In this document: positions 1 to 12,175 of the stretch, one piece after another
How positions within the stretch are numbered: position 1 is the stretch's first letter
Layout of the letters: every line of letters begins with the position of its first letter
Source: Capsicum annuum
Taxonomy: Eukaryota > Streptophyta > Magnoliopsida > Solanales > Solanaceae
DNA length: 64,000 nucleotides
Reading direction: 5' to 3'
NCBI RefSeq assembly: GCF_002878395.1
Contig: NC_061121.1
Span: 16,766,417-16,830,416, forward strand
The notes under the pieces: model-generated
Told to the model about the DNA's origin: nothing
Database searches by the model: none
Seen by the model: only the letters and a program-made list of their open reading frames with translations
Translations under genes and position numbers: made by a program

Positions 1-1930
1 GGGGAGGAAGTTGGTAGGGTGGTCGGGCAGGGGAGGTAGGAAAAAGTTTGAATTTAAAAAAAATAAAAATTGGAAAGGGTAAAGGAGTAGGGTTTGGGTT
101 TTGGGTAGGGTTGAGGTAAGAAAAAAAATTAAAATCTTTTTTAAGTAGGGGGCGGGGTGGGGGATTGAGAGTTGGAGTAGGGATGAGTGATTTTGAGAGT
201 TGTGTGAATATTTCAATTTAAGAGTGAGGTTGAAAGAGAATTTTGAAAAATATTTTCCTTACTTTTTGAAGGAAAATCATTTTCCTTAAATTTGAGAAAA
301 ATAAGTTGATTTGGAAAATATTTTCTAAAATTTTTAAGTCAACCAAACATGAGAAAATTGAAAAACATTTTCTAGAAAATGTTTTCCTTCATACCAAACA
401 TACCCATCACCACATGTTATTTTCTTCAATATTGGGTGTTCTTTATCCAGATTTATTGCTTAACCTGATTAATGTTGTATATTCTCTGTTGATATACTTC
501 ATTGAGCTTTGATATTAGAGAACACTATATTCCTGGAGTCATCACAAATCTTTTGGCACATTACTGTTTGCTAAGGGCATGAACTGAAAGTTCTGCAATT
601 ATATACCCAAAATTATAAAGGACAATTTTCATATTTTATTTTGATTTTTATTGAATCGGTTATTGCTAATTTTTCAGAAAAAATAATTTTAATTTTTTTT
701 AAATTTTTTTCTAAGAAAGATTAAATAGTTCCAATGGCTTCAATGACTTCTTTTTCTCATGAAATGGAGATTAAGTGGGAGTGGTGATGTCGTGGAATAT
801 CCAATGTGAAAGTTAAGTTTTTGCTTGAAAAGATGTTGATTCAAATTTTAAATTTTAGTTTGGTGGTAATTTGAGTGTTTAGATTCTAAATATTTGGTGG
901 TAATTTGAGTATTTAGATTTGAATTTGGATGGGTTTGATAATTATAAATTGGTTAGTGATAGTTTAGCAATAACTCGATCTTTTTACAGCGAAATTGATA
1001 ATAACGACGATTATGGAGCTAGATAGCTATGGCGGAGGAAATTCTAAAAGCATTTGACAAAGAAAGGAAGAAAAGAAATAAAGAAAAAGAAAAAGAATTA
1101 TCCAAAAGCATATGAACATAATTTCTTTTTTAGAAAAAATATTAAAATTAATTTGACACGTGTCAAATTGTGATTGGCACGTCATTTGCACATTTTTGGT
1201 GCAATTAGTGTTGGGTGAAAAAGAATATACAAATAATACTTTAAAGTTGTTTGATGGGGTAATCAGACACCCTCAAACTTTAAGTGTCTTTTTAAAAAAT
1301 TGGGTCAAGTTCAATGATGTCTTTATGTATTTTTTTCTAATAATAATACTCCTATATAATATTTCATCTGTCTCAATATGTTTGTCTAGTTTTGATTTGA
1401 CACAAAATTTTAAAGAGTAACATAATTTTTTTAATCGTTTGCTCTTAAATTAAAGAAATGTTGAATGTATCTAAATATTCTTTAATCTTGTCTTGAATAT
1501 ATAAAAATTTAAAATTAAAGAGTTAAAAAAAGATTTTTTAAATGAATTAAAAAATAAAAGAAATAAATTAAAATTGAGAAAGTAAACGCCCTTCAAAAAT
1601 AACTTATCTTCAACAGTGGCATTGGAAAGTTGCTTCTTATCACAAAATTTGTGATAGTAATGTTTTGTCCGATCTTAAAACCGAAGTTTCAACGTTATTT
1701 TCTTAAGATTTATACACATTGAATGAAAAGATAATTAATGTACATCGATAGTGGTAACAAATTACAATTTTTTACTTTTTCCTAAGATCTTTTACCTCTT
1801 TTGCTCCCATGGTCACCGAAATTCACAATTTTTGAATTGAAAGTGAGGGATGTTTATCATTCAATCAATTTCTTATATCACAAATTACAGTATAAAAATA
1901 ATTGTTATTGTAAAAAATTAGAAAGAATTA
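1..1930. other. AT-rich intergenic DNA, no gene seen
   Basis: No reading frame here looks like protein. The first 200 bases are G-rich on the plus strand. From 241 to 410 there are alternating GGAAAATATTTT-like and AAAATGTTTTCC-like blocks ending in ACCAAACATACCC, which resembles decayed MITE ends common in nightshade genomes. A perfect 20-bp palindrome containing CACGTG lies at 1150-1169. The rest is A/T-rich filler. Confidence 0.6.
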
Positions 1931-2058
1931 CTTGGCCTCATCCATCTTGATTTGGCTTATGACATGCCCCAAGAAGTCTACCTCCTCGGTTCCTCCTTAA
2001 CGAACGAGCACTTCTCTTTCTTGATGTAAAAGTCTTTTCTTTGGGCAAGAATAAACTT
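1931..2058 (-). pseudogene. Ty3/gypsy reverse transcriptase remnant
   Basis: Reading the minus strand gives two adjoining stretches typical of the thumb side of plant Ty3/gypsy RT: YIKKEKCSFVKEE and, after a short disruption with a stop, DFLGHVISQIKMDEAK. The family pattern is LYxKxxKCxFxxxxVxFLGHxIS. Only about 40 codons remain and no LTR or other domain is attached, so this is a scrap of a dead element. Confidence 0.6.
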
Positions 2059-2274
2059 TTTTTTTCCTTGTGGGTTAAATAATTTTCTTTGACTATACAT
2101 AGATATCTAAAATTTGTGGACTCTACGAGAAGAATTCAAATTGTGTTAGAGTACTTGGACTGTACCTAGATCCTGAATTATGCCTATATAAAGGGACAAA
2201 TATTTACTTAAATAGGCATTTCAAAACCCCAATAAATTCATGGGATATTTATAAATCAAAACCCTCTTTTATTG

Positions 2275-2640
2275 GTAATCAAATTCATCAAGAAGAACCA
2301 CGACAAACACTCCTTTCATGGAGATAAAATCCAAATAATACGCCACTAACGGCCCAACCCTCTTGGCAAACCCTCCTTTCGTGGAGATCAAATCCAAATC
2401 ATACGCCATTAACGGCCCAACACTCCTTTCATGGATATCAAATCCAATATTCCTACGTTCGAGAAATATACCACTAACAATCCTTGAATTACGGAGAAAA
2501 TGATCAAATCCAAATATTCCTACGCTCGAGAAATACGCCACTAACGACTCTCTAATTACGGAAAAATTTATATCAAATCCAAATATGTCTATGTTTGAGA
2601 AATAAGCTACTGACGGTTCTCGAATTACGAAGAAAATCAA
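2275..2640. repeat. Minisatellite with two related unit types
   Basis: Tandem degenerate units of about 60-66 bp. The left type carries CTTTCATGGAGAT, AAATCCAAAT and CGCCACTAACGGCCCAAC. The right type carries AAATCCAAATATTCCTACG, GAGAAATACGCCACTAACG and AATTACGGA. Three copies of the right type lie at about 2440-2640. A 123-codon open frame crosses it on the minus strand, but its protein is only the translation of the repeat, so no gene is called. It may be part of an old LTR. Confidence 0.6.
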
Positions 2641-2813
2641 GAGAAAAGAAGGAACGAATTTGTACCCATATTGTTTATTAATAAAAAAATCATGTTTCTT
2701 TATATTTTATTTGTGATTACAATTTATTTTTATCGCTGTAAAAATTTATTAGAAACACTATATTTTCTCATATATTTTCAAAATATTTTGAATTATTGTT
2801 ATGTTGACTAGTA

Positions 2814-3059
2814 CTTCCTCCGTTTTGGAATAAGTGAATTGTTGGGGTATTTATTGGTGTTTCAAAATAAGTGAATCATTGAATTTTTTTGTAAATTTGC
2901 CCTTATGATTTGACAATCAATTAACTTTTAAAAAGGTATTACAAGATCAATTTTTTTTTGGGTAAAAATGAAAAGTTGTGTTAAATTTATGTCTTTAATT
3001 CTTCTTTCTTAATATGTGTGTCAAAATCCAATAATTCATTTATTATGAAATGAAGGGAG
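2814..3059. mobile_element. Stowaway-type MITE
   Basis: Terminal inverted repeats begin CTTCCTCCGTTTTGGAATAA on the left; the right end reads ATGAAATGAAGGGAG. Each is bordered by the dinucleotide TA (2812-2813 and 3060-3061), the target duplication of Tc1/mariner-related Stowaway elements. The length of about 246 bp and the A/T-rich core fit the family. No coding capacity. Confidence 0.8.
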
Positions 3060-3080
3060 TAAAATTCTTGTTGTAGTTTT

Positions 3081-3083
<3 letters not shown>

Positions 3084-3129
<46 letters not shown>
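3084..3129. repeat. (TA)n microsatellite
   Basis: An almost uninterrupted run of about 23 TA dinucleotides. Confidence 0.95.
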
Positions 3130-3133
<4 letters not shown>

Positions 3134-3299
3134 CTACCACAGTGTCTAAGAGATGTATACTGAATTTATGAGTAAAATTAAGTACTTTCATCCTCGAGTT
3201 CAAAAAATTCTTTTATGAATGTTTTATACATATATAAGACACATGAGGGCTAGCTTAAAGAAAGTATATTCTTATTTATGTTTGTTCTCAATTAAGTAC

Positions 3300-4235
3300 A
3301 TAGGAATGTTATGTTTTGTTGTCAATTTATGTGATATACATCAAATTTAAATAATTAATTATATTTTTAATTATATTTTTAGATGTTTTAAGTTGTTAAT
3401 TAATGTAATTTATAATAATATTTATGTAATTTTCAAATAATATATGTTAATTTCCTTGTCCAAACTTTTGTAGCATTGATACTCAATTATATTTTAAAAA
3501 TAATTTAAGTTTTTAATTATTGTGATTTGTAATATTTTTTCTTGTATTTTAATTTGAGTGACACTAATATAATTTCGAAAGACAAACCAAATATTTTATA
3601 TCTTTTAAATTTTTAAGTTGTTAATTATTGTGATTTATAGTGTTTTTTACGTATTTTTTTAATATATACCTTAATTTTTTTTAGATATTTTAAATTATTA
3701 ACTATTGTAATTTATAATATTTTTTATGTAATTTTTAAATAATATATGTTATTCTCCTTATACAAACTTTTGTGGTATTGATAATCAATTATATTTTAAA
3801 AATAATTTAAGTTTTTAATTATTGTGATTTATAATACTTATTCTTCTTTTTCAATTTAAGTGACACATTATTTAGATAACCATAATAATTAATTAGGGGT
3901 GATATAGTAAAGTCACGATTGAAGCAGCAAAGTAGACATGTCTAAAATGACTTATAATAACTAATTAGAAGTGATATAGCAAAATTACTATGAAAAAATA
4001 TTTGTGGAGAAAATTTAAGTAGGCCTCATATAAGACATCAAGTTAATTTAAAACATTAAGAGTTAATTTATTATTTTATATCTATTTTATGCTTTTATTA
4101 AATATTATTATTTTTTTAATATTTAGATGACTTATAATAATTAATTAAGGGTCATAATATTAAGTAACAACTTAACAGAAGGTTAAAGCAAAAAGAAGCA
4201 ACGAAGTACTGCTTTTTCACACTTCCATATACTCT
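3300..4235. repeat. AT-rich repeat shared with the Helitron candidate at 40.5-42.4 kb
   Basis: The block contains phrases such as TTAATTATTGTGATTTATAAT, AATTAGGGGTGATATAGTAAA, TCACGATTGAAGCAGC and AAGTAGACATGTC. These recur many times between 40600 and 42300. No Helitron-like termini were found here, so it looks like an internal or truncated copy. No coding region is seen. Confidence 0.5.
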
Positions 4236-4239
4236 TTAA

Positions 4240-4429
4240 GTTTCGTTTGGTGGAATGTATTGAAAAGTTAATGCATGCATTAGTTTAATGTGTATTATTA
4301 ATATCTTGTTTGGTATTTTTTTTCACCTTATACTATATTGTATCTTACTAATACCTCAAAATTCATGATATTAGTAATGCAATGTATGCATGCATTAACA
4401 TGATTAAAGACACTATTATCTCTCAAAAA
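4240..4429. repeat. Likely left part of a MITE split by later insertions
   Basis: Starts TTTCGTTTGGTGGAATG and contains mirrored ATGCATGCATTA blocks at about 4270 and 4387. The DNA just right of the neighbouring LTR element (about 13560-13609) ends TACATCAAACCAAATAC, which looks like the opposite end of a similar AT-rich element. I infer that an older MITE was split first by the LTR element at 4.4-13.5 kb and then by the copia element. Confidence 0.35.
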
Positions 4430-5170
4430 AAATTTTTTGCATCTTTTTATCATAACTTTTGAAGACATCATTGGAAACCAACACAATAAAGACTCAAGCT
4501 TTTGTCACCTCGAGGACACAAGAACATGCATGGAGGACCCATCTTGAGCACAATATAAAGCAATTCCGTGTGTGAAAATCGCTTGGGGGCTTGCCTTTGA
4601 TGCCTACCCGAGGGTGCATATATTGAAGTGTGAAGATGAGCTTCAAACACTCCAAAGCCGCCCCATGTCTACACTCTAAGGCTGCCCCTTTTGTTACTCT
4701 CATTAAGGGTGTTTTGATCTTTTTGTGCACTTCTATTACACTCCATAGGCGCCCCTTTTTATCAAGGGTAGTTTGATCATTTTATGATGCAATAAGCTAG
4801 GCTATAAATAGGTTCCTATTAGTCTTATTTTCCTTAGTTTATGATGGATATTTAAAAGACATTGAAACTTTTCTTCTCTCTTTGAGAGTGTAGTGTAGGG
4901 CTTGAAATAGTCATTAGTGTAGGGTTTGGGAAAGTCATTATTGACATTTGCTTAGAAATGGTGGTTGTAAGGCGGAGTTGATTTCCTTAGCGGTCACCGC
5001 AAAAAGATTGGTGTTTGACTTTTGCGAATTTAAGGGTCTTATCGTTTGATATACGGTTTGGTTCTTTATTCTTCGTAACTTCTTATGTCATCTTATCTAT
5101 CTTTTTTTTATTGCATTTGTTTGTTATCTTGTTTCTCTTAGACTTCTTCTCTTTAGGCCTATACTTATAT
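4430..5170 (+). repeat. Left LTR of the non-autonomous element
   Basis: Matches 12830-13520 closely over most of its length (shared phrases GAGGACACAAGAACATGCATG, CAAAGCCGCCCCATGTCTAC, AATAAGCTAGGCTATAAATAGG). The outermost 20 bases have decayed, so the left boundary is approximate. CTATAAATAGG (near 4802) is a plausible TATA box. The right edge lies within about 15 bases, next to the primer site near 5170-5187. Confidence 0.7.
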
Positions 5171-5189
5171 AATTTGGTATCAAGATCCA

Positions 5190-6472
5190 CGTTTAGAATT
5201 GTTCCTACAATTCTAAGTGTTGGATTGTTGTTATCTTAAGAAAATCAAAACAAAAGAGAGTCGAAATCCAAAAAAAAATAGTAGTGTCACGTTATTACCC
5301 TTTGGCAGAAATTTGAGACTTAGATCTAGGTAATTTTTATATATTTTGTTAGTTTTTAGTGCTAGATCCTTCTTCTCTAGCATTAATAGAGTCTAGATCT
5401 AAAATTTGAGCTAAATTCGGGTTGTTTTGAGTCATCCATCATTATTGAGCTTGAGTTTGAAGAAACTTGAGGTGGATCTCATTTTTGGAAAAGGTGCTTG
5501 TGGCATTTTTTTACTTAAAATTGTGGTATTTGTGCTTAGTTTATCAACATGACCCTGGATTTTCAAGAATCATCAACTTTAGAGGCAATTTGTTTAAGGG
5601 TCAACCTTGGTCAAACTTTCATTTGCTTAAGGGTCAACCTTGGTCAAACTTTGAATGTTCTTAATGTTCTTCAAGTTCTTCATATCTTGTTGAAGAAGAA
5701 TATTCAAAAGTGATTATTTGATCTAGAAAAAAGAAGAACGAGAGAGTGTAGTACTTGTTTGCTCAAAGAATATTCCAAGCATATTCCAAGCCATCCAAAA
5801 GAAGGAAGCAACAAAGGGAATATTCAAGTATAAGGAAAGTACGGGGTAGGGGGGACCATTATAATTTCGAACTCTTTTGAGCTTGAAAAAGGCTTCAATT
5901 CTGACATTTTCCCCTCTCAAAACCAAAACTACACCTTCCTTAGTGAAGATTGATCAACTAAAACTTAGAGAAAAGAAAATTTTTCAAAGTTCCAACAATT
6001 TTCAACGACCAATAGCAAGTTGCCACATCATCACTTATAAAAAAACTGACCCTAAGCTCAAAATTGTGGATTCTTGGTTTCAATTCATTGTTTCTTTAGT
6101 TTCATTTCTTGATTCTAGTACTAATTGACAAACTAGTAATTACCTACTAGATTGTGAGTTAGTTTTGAATTCGTTTTCTTCGTGTTTTCGTTCTTTGTGT
6201 GCTTTTGTCATTTTGATTCATTGAATTTCTTTGATTCAAGTTCATAAGTAGATTTTATTTTGTGTCTTGAGTAGATCAAACAAGAATCTATTCCGGTCGT
6301 AAAGTAATGATTGACACCTTATTGACTACCAAAATATAAGCAACTTTCAATATTTGCTGCTCCAATTGTGAGGATTACAAAGGTGAGTGCATACGAGTGT
6401 TGGTGAGGTGCCTTTACTACTAATCTTATTTGTTCAGTTTTTAGGTACAAAGTGATATAAGGGGGACATATC
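5190..6472. other. Leader of the LTR element, no ORF called
   Basis: Non-coding leader between the primer site and the first sizeable frame. A short direct repeat of AAGGGTCAACCTTGGTCAAACTTT occurs around 5600 and 5630. Short frames show no family resemblance. Confidence 0.5.
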
Positions 6473-6988
6473 TTGGTAGCCTCGGATTATTATGACTACA
6501 ACATGGGAGACTATGATTGTAGTGAGGAATGTTATGATTACGATGGTGTTGGAGATTATGGGGGCTATGAATATAGCCATGATCAAAACATGGGCAGAAT
6601 TGAGAGTAATAGTTTTGAGGGAGAAAATGAGGTGAATGAAGTGCCTAGTGCTTATGGTGAATATGCAGATGATGTAGGGCCTTGTGATGGTTCTTATAAT
6701 GAAGTTGAGACATGTGAGGAGTTTTATACTTCCCACTCCAAATCTAGAATTGGTGTAAGGTATAACACCTTCATTCGTAAATATTATGAAAGCCATGGTG
6801 AGATTGCATGTATGGAGTATAAAGATTTATATTCTTCTCCTTGTAGTACATCTTATCAAGGTCGAAGTAGTGTGAATGGGTATACTATCTATAATGTAGG
6901 TTGTCCCATGAGAAGAAGAGGGTATGCATCTCCAAAACCGAAGGGTACCCATGTTCCTTACAATGTTGATCCAAGAAGGAGTATGTAA
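6473..6988 (+). CDS. Asp/Tyr/Gly-rich retroelement ORF fragment, function unknown
   Basis: An open frame of about 171 codons. The N-terminal third is very rich in Asp, Tyr and Gly (repeats such as YDYN, YDYDG, YGGYEY). The C-terminal part is basic with KPKGTHVPYN. The frame runs straight into the solo LTR at 6984, where it stops. After that LTR, reading resumes near 9905 with a Cys/His-containing stretch (CKGEHLWDTGLPHC). I infer a single non-autonomous element protein cut in two by the insertion. I do not recognise the protein; a gag-like nucleic-acid-binding role is possible but unproven. Confidence 0.4.
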   Translation: MVASDYYDYNMGDYDCSEECYDYDGVGDYGGYEYSHDQNMGRIESNSFEGENEVNEVPSAYGEYADDVGPCDGSYNEVETCEEFYTSHSKSRIGVRYNTFIRKYYESHGEIACMEYKDLYSSPCSTSYQGRSSVNGYTIYNVGCPMRRRGYASPKPKGTHVPYNVDPRRSM

Positions 6989-9904
6989 CGCCCCGAGTCT
7001 ACACCCTAGATGTCACACAGTACTTATGACACCGAAGGATCACAAGCTAACCCATGACTGGTACCTGTTGTGAGCACTGAATAATAATACTGAAAATATA
7101 TGTGGAAGTATAACTGAAAATGCCATAAGGTTCACAAAATACTGAAATAACAACTGAGTGTACTGATAATAATATCTGAAAACTGAATAACTAATTGTAC
7201 TAGTCTGAAAGCCTCTAACTGTCTGAGTATGGAGTTGATGGGACAAACCCTCAACTAACTCTGACTAAAGTCACTACTGACCAAACTGAAATACAAAAAT
7301 AAGATAATATCCTCGATGGATGAGAACTCATTATTGAATCTGCTGCTAATATCCTGAGCTGCTAAGTATGATCAGGAACCCGTGCGTTTGAACCTATGAT
7401 ATGAGACATCATAGTGCAAAGAGAAAGTATGTGTCAATACTTTGAATGTACTGGTATTCTAAGTGAGGTAGGCTGATGTACATGGGTTCATATGCATAAG
7501 ATGATAACTGACTGAATAAACATCATGAAGTAGCTAGATGAGAGTACATGCAAAACTGTAACTACTGAACATGCTGAATATGCAATACTGCTCATATAAC
7601 GTCTGTCTAAATTAGACTTAAATTGAAGTACTAATTTTTGGTAAATGAATACTGATAATTGAAAGTTTAGACTGAAATTAAAGTGCTGAATTCTGGTAAC
7701 TGATTACTATTAACTGAAAGTTTAGACTGAAACTGAAGTACTGAATTTTGTTGGCTAAGTAACTGATAACTGATAGCCATAGTTCTGTAGAACTATCTGA
7801 GTTCTTTATTGATTACTGGGACTGATTACAGAATACTGAATACTGAAACTGTAACTGTAAGAAGTAATCATCTAACCGATCTGCCCCTCTCTAAACTGAT
7901 TGGGGTCCAACCTGTAACCCCAGTTGGAAGGATGTTAGTACCATACCACGGGTACAGACAAGCTGAAGAGTCACCCTCGTCTGGCAGATGCCCTAAATGA
8001 AAATGGTGTTACCCTCAACTAGCAAGGAAATACCTTATCAACCCTCAATTGGCAGATTGATATCTCAATATACGCTGGCTACATATGTAGTTCTAAAACG
8101 CAAGGACTACTACTAAGGATCACACCCTCTACTGACAGGTGATCCCCCATCCTTGAGTTCACTTGATGCTGAATCCTACTCCCAACTGAATGACACTAAG
8201 TATTAAATTGAACTGATCACTAGACTATACTAGGCTTGACTAAACTGACACTGATCGTGTTGACTGACTGAATTGGACTAAGTTTACTGAAATCTGTTAA
8301 CTGACTGAGTAATATTGTTCTTGACATTTATTGGGGCTATTCTATAGCTACTGTAACTAAGTAAACAGCTAGATTTCGGGTAATAAATTATCCCAAGACT
8401 CGATAGCATCAATAATAATAAGACATAGCAATTCTTGAGAACATAACAATAGTCAATTGTTCAAAATACAATCACTGAGACATTTCGTCAAATACTTGTA
8501 AGTCATGAACTTGTACAGGAATGAGAACAGATGCTAACATGTCATAATTTTACTATTTCAATTCACATGGACATTCTATCAAACACTTGCAAGGCATAGC
8601 TTTAACATGGAAGTAGTTTAAACATGTTGTGATAGTATGAGTTCAATACTAAGATCACCAAAGATCATAATGCACAATTAATTCACTTAGGAATTTTATC
8701 AAACACTTAGAAGGCATAACCTTGTAGTTGAGCATAAACAATATGCTAATACATTATGACTACAACAACCAATTCACAATTCAAGAGTTTTGACATAAAA
8801 ATTACATCAATCACATACATGCCATCTTATATTCATGAAACTTACAATTAAATCTTGAATTGAAACTCATACAAATACACAAATATGAACATAATTCAAT
8901 TTATACATTGGAATCATAATTTAAGTTTTTAAAAAGGGTTCTTGAACTCCAAGGGTGGAAGAAAATCCAAGGATGAGCACCTAACATACCTTAGAGCTTT
9001 AATCTTGAAAGAGAATTGACCTTTCTTGAACGTTCTTGGATTGGGAATTATAATTTCTTAGTTTTCTTGAAGAAGGGCTTGAATCTTATTTTTGGGAGAT
9101 GATCTTGAGAGAAAACCCTAATTTTCTTGTTCTTGAGAGTAGAGAGGATTATGAGTGATGAGAAACTAATATTTTATCACTTACTAGGGGTTTATGTGTG
9201 ATTTAAGTCGTGGGAGGTTAGGGAAAAGACCAAAATACCCCTCCAAATTCAAATGGGAATTATTGAATTTTAAGGGTGATGACCTTGGTTGATAAGTCAT
9301 CAACCAAGTGATGGCCTATCACACCAAGTCGTCACTCAGAAGCTGATTTTATGAGTTGCTGGTCATGGGTGATGTCTTGTGTTGATAGGTCATCACTTAG
9401 ATGACGGCCTATCAACTCAGGTCATCACTTGGAAGCTGGAAATAATGGTTCACTGGTTTGGGGTGGCTACTTAGCTGATAGGTCATCACTTAGGTGATGG
9501 CCTATCAGCTCAGGTCGTCACTTTGTTGACAAACTAACATGCTGAAGTAAAATGAGTATAACTTTTCTCTAAGATATTGGATTAAGGTAAAACAAAATTC
9601 GTTGGAAAGAAAATTCAAAGACATTTCATTTTATATATAGTAGGATACGTAATTCATTATTTACAAGGAGTAATGGTCATCTAAAGTTGACCCAAGCTGA
9701 AATGTTCACTAAAACTTAATCGATAGGAGTGTTCTCAACTCGTCTTTGAGTTAGGAGATTTTTATGACCTCAATTGATATAAAAGGAAGTTTTAACACTA
9801 TAAAACTGACCATCACACATATATAGACATAGGATAATTGGGTTTCGGTCTGTATACCTAATAACAATGGTTTGAATCCTAGTCCAAAAATAGGGGCTGT
9901 TACA
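6984..9904 (+). mobile_element. Solo LTR (about 2.9 kb), probably Ty3/gypsy
   Basis: Begins TGTAACGCCCC and ends GGGGCTGTTACA, a matching inverted terminal pair with TG..CA ends typical of long plant LTRs. No internal retroviral domain is present. The interior has a CTGAA-rich simple region (7040-8340) and three hairpin repeats near 9285-9510. Flanks are GAGTA and TAATG, so no 5-bp duplication is preserved. Its length suggests a gypsy lineage with long LTRs; the exact clade cannot be fixed by eye. Orientation is assumed. Confidence 0.65.
9285..9515. repeat. Three tandem hairpin-forming repeats inside the solo LTR
   Basis: Three copies about 95 bp apart share GATAGGTCATCAC followed by GTGATGGCCTATC, which can pair as a stem of about 12 bp with a loop of a few bases, and then CAGGTCGTCACTT. 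Arm positions are roughly 9288-9318, 9380-9410 and 9477-9507. Confidence 0.7.
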
Positions 9905-10730
9905 TAATGTTCACTCTGTAAAGGTGAACATTTGTGGGATACCGGACTGCCTCATTGTTCTAGATGATAGGTGCTACAAAAAATACATCTCTCCATCATG
10001 GTTGACTATTTGGGATTATTTCAAGAACCTTTACTTGTTCCATATTCCGTGGACGGGTTTAAGGTTACCAAGATGGTGAAAGTTGTCGTCTCCTAATTTG
10101 AATACCATGAGAATGTAAGGTATGACATTTTTCCTTTGACAGACAGTCATTTATGTTTGGGTGCCGATTGTTTTGCATAATATAAAGTTCCATATATGCA
10201 AAATTGGCCTAATATTGTAAGAGACCGATAGGAAAATCATCTTATGACGTTCATTCTGCCTAAGCCGTAAAGAAAAGTGCTCTCTTACTCCAATTCGAAT
10301 GAAAATGAGAGACAAAAAATTAAGAGGAGTAAGGGTGTGCAAGGTGGCAATTCGAAAGTGAAAAAGGGAGAGGTTGTGGGGAGAGAAGTGAGGGGTTGCC
10401 ACCAAACTAAGCTAACATTGTTTGTCCTTCTATTTCTAAGAACATTTGTGTAGTTACCAACATGGCAAGCGAAGGAGAACAAGTGCCAAAAGAGAAGATT
10501 TTCTTTGAAGATTTGACAAAGTAAGTCTTAGTTGCTGCCAAAGCTTGTGGAGGACCTTCACACCAAGGTAAAGAAGAATGTTCTCAAGAACTTCAAGGTA
10601 AAATAGCTAGCTTTTACACTTTTTTGCATGTGAATGATAATTGTGTGGCTAGTAGCCCATTGAGTGTGAGTAGTAGTTTACCTATTTGTAAGTCCATTAA
10701 TTTTTTTCTCTTGTTGATGATGTACATATT
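9905..10730 (+). pseudogene. Continuation of the non-autonomous element interior
   Basis: Reading resumes after the solo LTR with a Cys/His-containing segment (CKGEHLWDTG and PHC), then fragmented frames with frequent stops. From about 10460 a stretch reads MASEGEQVPKEKIFFEDL before stopping. I do not recognise a family. Base composition and position place it inside the LTR element. Confidence 0.35.
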
Positions 10731-11465
10731 GTGAGTATGGATACACTAGTTGATCCTATTGATGACCGAATTGACTCTTCTTGTAAGATCAATATATGTC
10801 CACCTAGTGTTGAAGCCGTTGTATTGAATAAAAGTACATTATCCACTGATTCCTTACCTCTTGATGATAATGTACATGTTGTGAGTGTGGATACACTAGT
10901 TTATCCTATTGATGACTGAATTGAATCTTCTTTTAAGATCAATTTATGTCCACCTAGTGTTGAAGCCATTATGTTGAATGATAGTACATCATCTTGTGAG
11001 AATTATGTTGATCAACTTATGTGCAAAAATAGTCCACCACTTGAGGTTATGTGTGTTGTAATTAGTAGAGCTCGAGTGAGTAAAGAATTTGAAAATGTTG
11101 GTCAAAAGGATAAGAGTGAACCTGTGAGTTTGTCTTTTGGTAAAGATTCTCATGTTTGCTTGGCTCATAAGGATAATCATGTGCTTGAAACATCTTTGAA
11201 ACTTGATTATTATCTTTTAGAGAGTGGACGTGTTTGTTCCAAATCTGCCCACGAGATAGACCATTCACTCTTTAGGTATAAAATCTTATTTGAAGATGGT
11301 ATAATCAATCCTAATGAACCTAGTGATGAGAATGATGTTGAAGGTATAACTTATATTGAAGGCTATAGCCTATATGCTAACCCACTATGGTGTGAAAACA
11401 TTCCTCGTAAATATGGAAATCTCTTCTTGGAAGATGAGAGTACTTTTAAGGGGAAAGAAATGTGA
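10731..11465 (+). pseudogene. Unknown retroelement ORF with a 50-residue tandem repeat
   Basis: Two units exactly 150 bp apart (about 10741 and 10891) each translate to a VDTLV-PIDD...SS-KIN-CPPSVEA pattern, so the protein has a 50-residue tandem repeat. An in-frame TGA at 10917 interrupts the second unit. After it the same frame continues to 11465. The later part is Asp/Glu-rich and has no recognised domain. It lies within the non-autonomous LTR element and probably belongs to its single degenerate long ORF. Confidence 0.4.
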
Positions 11466-11716
11466 GGTCTTGGAAAGGAATAATCAATTGGGTGATGATA
11501 ATTTTGATTTGCTTGAATCCTTAAGAAACCAATAAGTGATTGTTCCTTGAAAATTAATTTTGGTTGTGATCCTTTGTATGACACTCTACCAATGTTTGAT
11601 GATATGAGGATGAATTGCTTACTTTTTGTGAAGACTTAAGTGATAATTCCTTGGACTTTGTTGGTGGTATATGTCTACTTGAGGGTACTTATAAATAAAG
11701 AAAAAGTGTCCACTGT

Positions 11717-12175
11717 TTGGAAATTACTCCCTCTTCTACTTTGTGTGACCTTATTGTTGAGAGTACTCATGGTGATGATTTTGAAACTTGTAGTAAGTAC
11801 ATACATAAGGATACCTTAGTTGAAGTTGACTTGGGTGATACCTTTCACTACTCTCTATTTACCTTTGATGGTGTGTATGCTCTTGTAGAGAGTATGTCTT
11901 TTAGGTTGAGAAAAGCCTATGGGGGAAAAGAGTGTTGTCTACTTCCATGTGTAAGGCCACTCTTTCCATTTAACCCCAGTGACAAATGTAGATATGATAA
12001 TGTTGGCACACCCAACTTGTTGCTTGGTCTACATGACAAGCAAAGTTTCATTCTTAAAAACCCGAGGGTAAAAGTGTCATTGTCTTCTTGGGGTAATGCT
12101 TCTAAATGTGCATCCTTGCATGACACATTTGTGCTTGAGTTGAGTGAATCCCAACTTGTGAATGTCAAGTTGTAG
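11717..12175 (+). pseudogene. Unknown retroelement ORF fragment
   Basis: An open stretch of about 150 codons in the LTR element, with Cys-containing motifs (CDLIVES, GKECCLLPCVRP) and no recognised domain. Stops and frame changes separate it from the upstream segment (ending 11465) and from the downstream fragments at 12182-12397 and 12407-12800. All look like decayed parts of one long non-autonomous element polyprotein. Confidence 0.35.

Noticed and set aside
2269..2640. 123-codon frame on the minus strand
   Set aside because: It is the translation of a tandem minisatellite with a period near 63-66 bp; no gene context.
6434..6796. 120-codon minus-strand frame
   Set aside because: Shadow of the Asp/Tyr/Gly-rich plus-strand frame; its composition mirrors the complementary codons.
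7040..8340. CTGAA-rich region that might be a satellite array
   Set aside because: Period is irregular and the block lies wholly within the solo LTR; treated as LTR interior.
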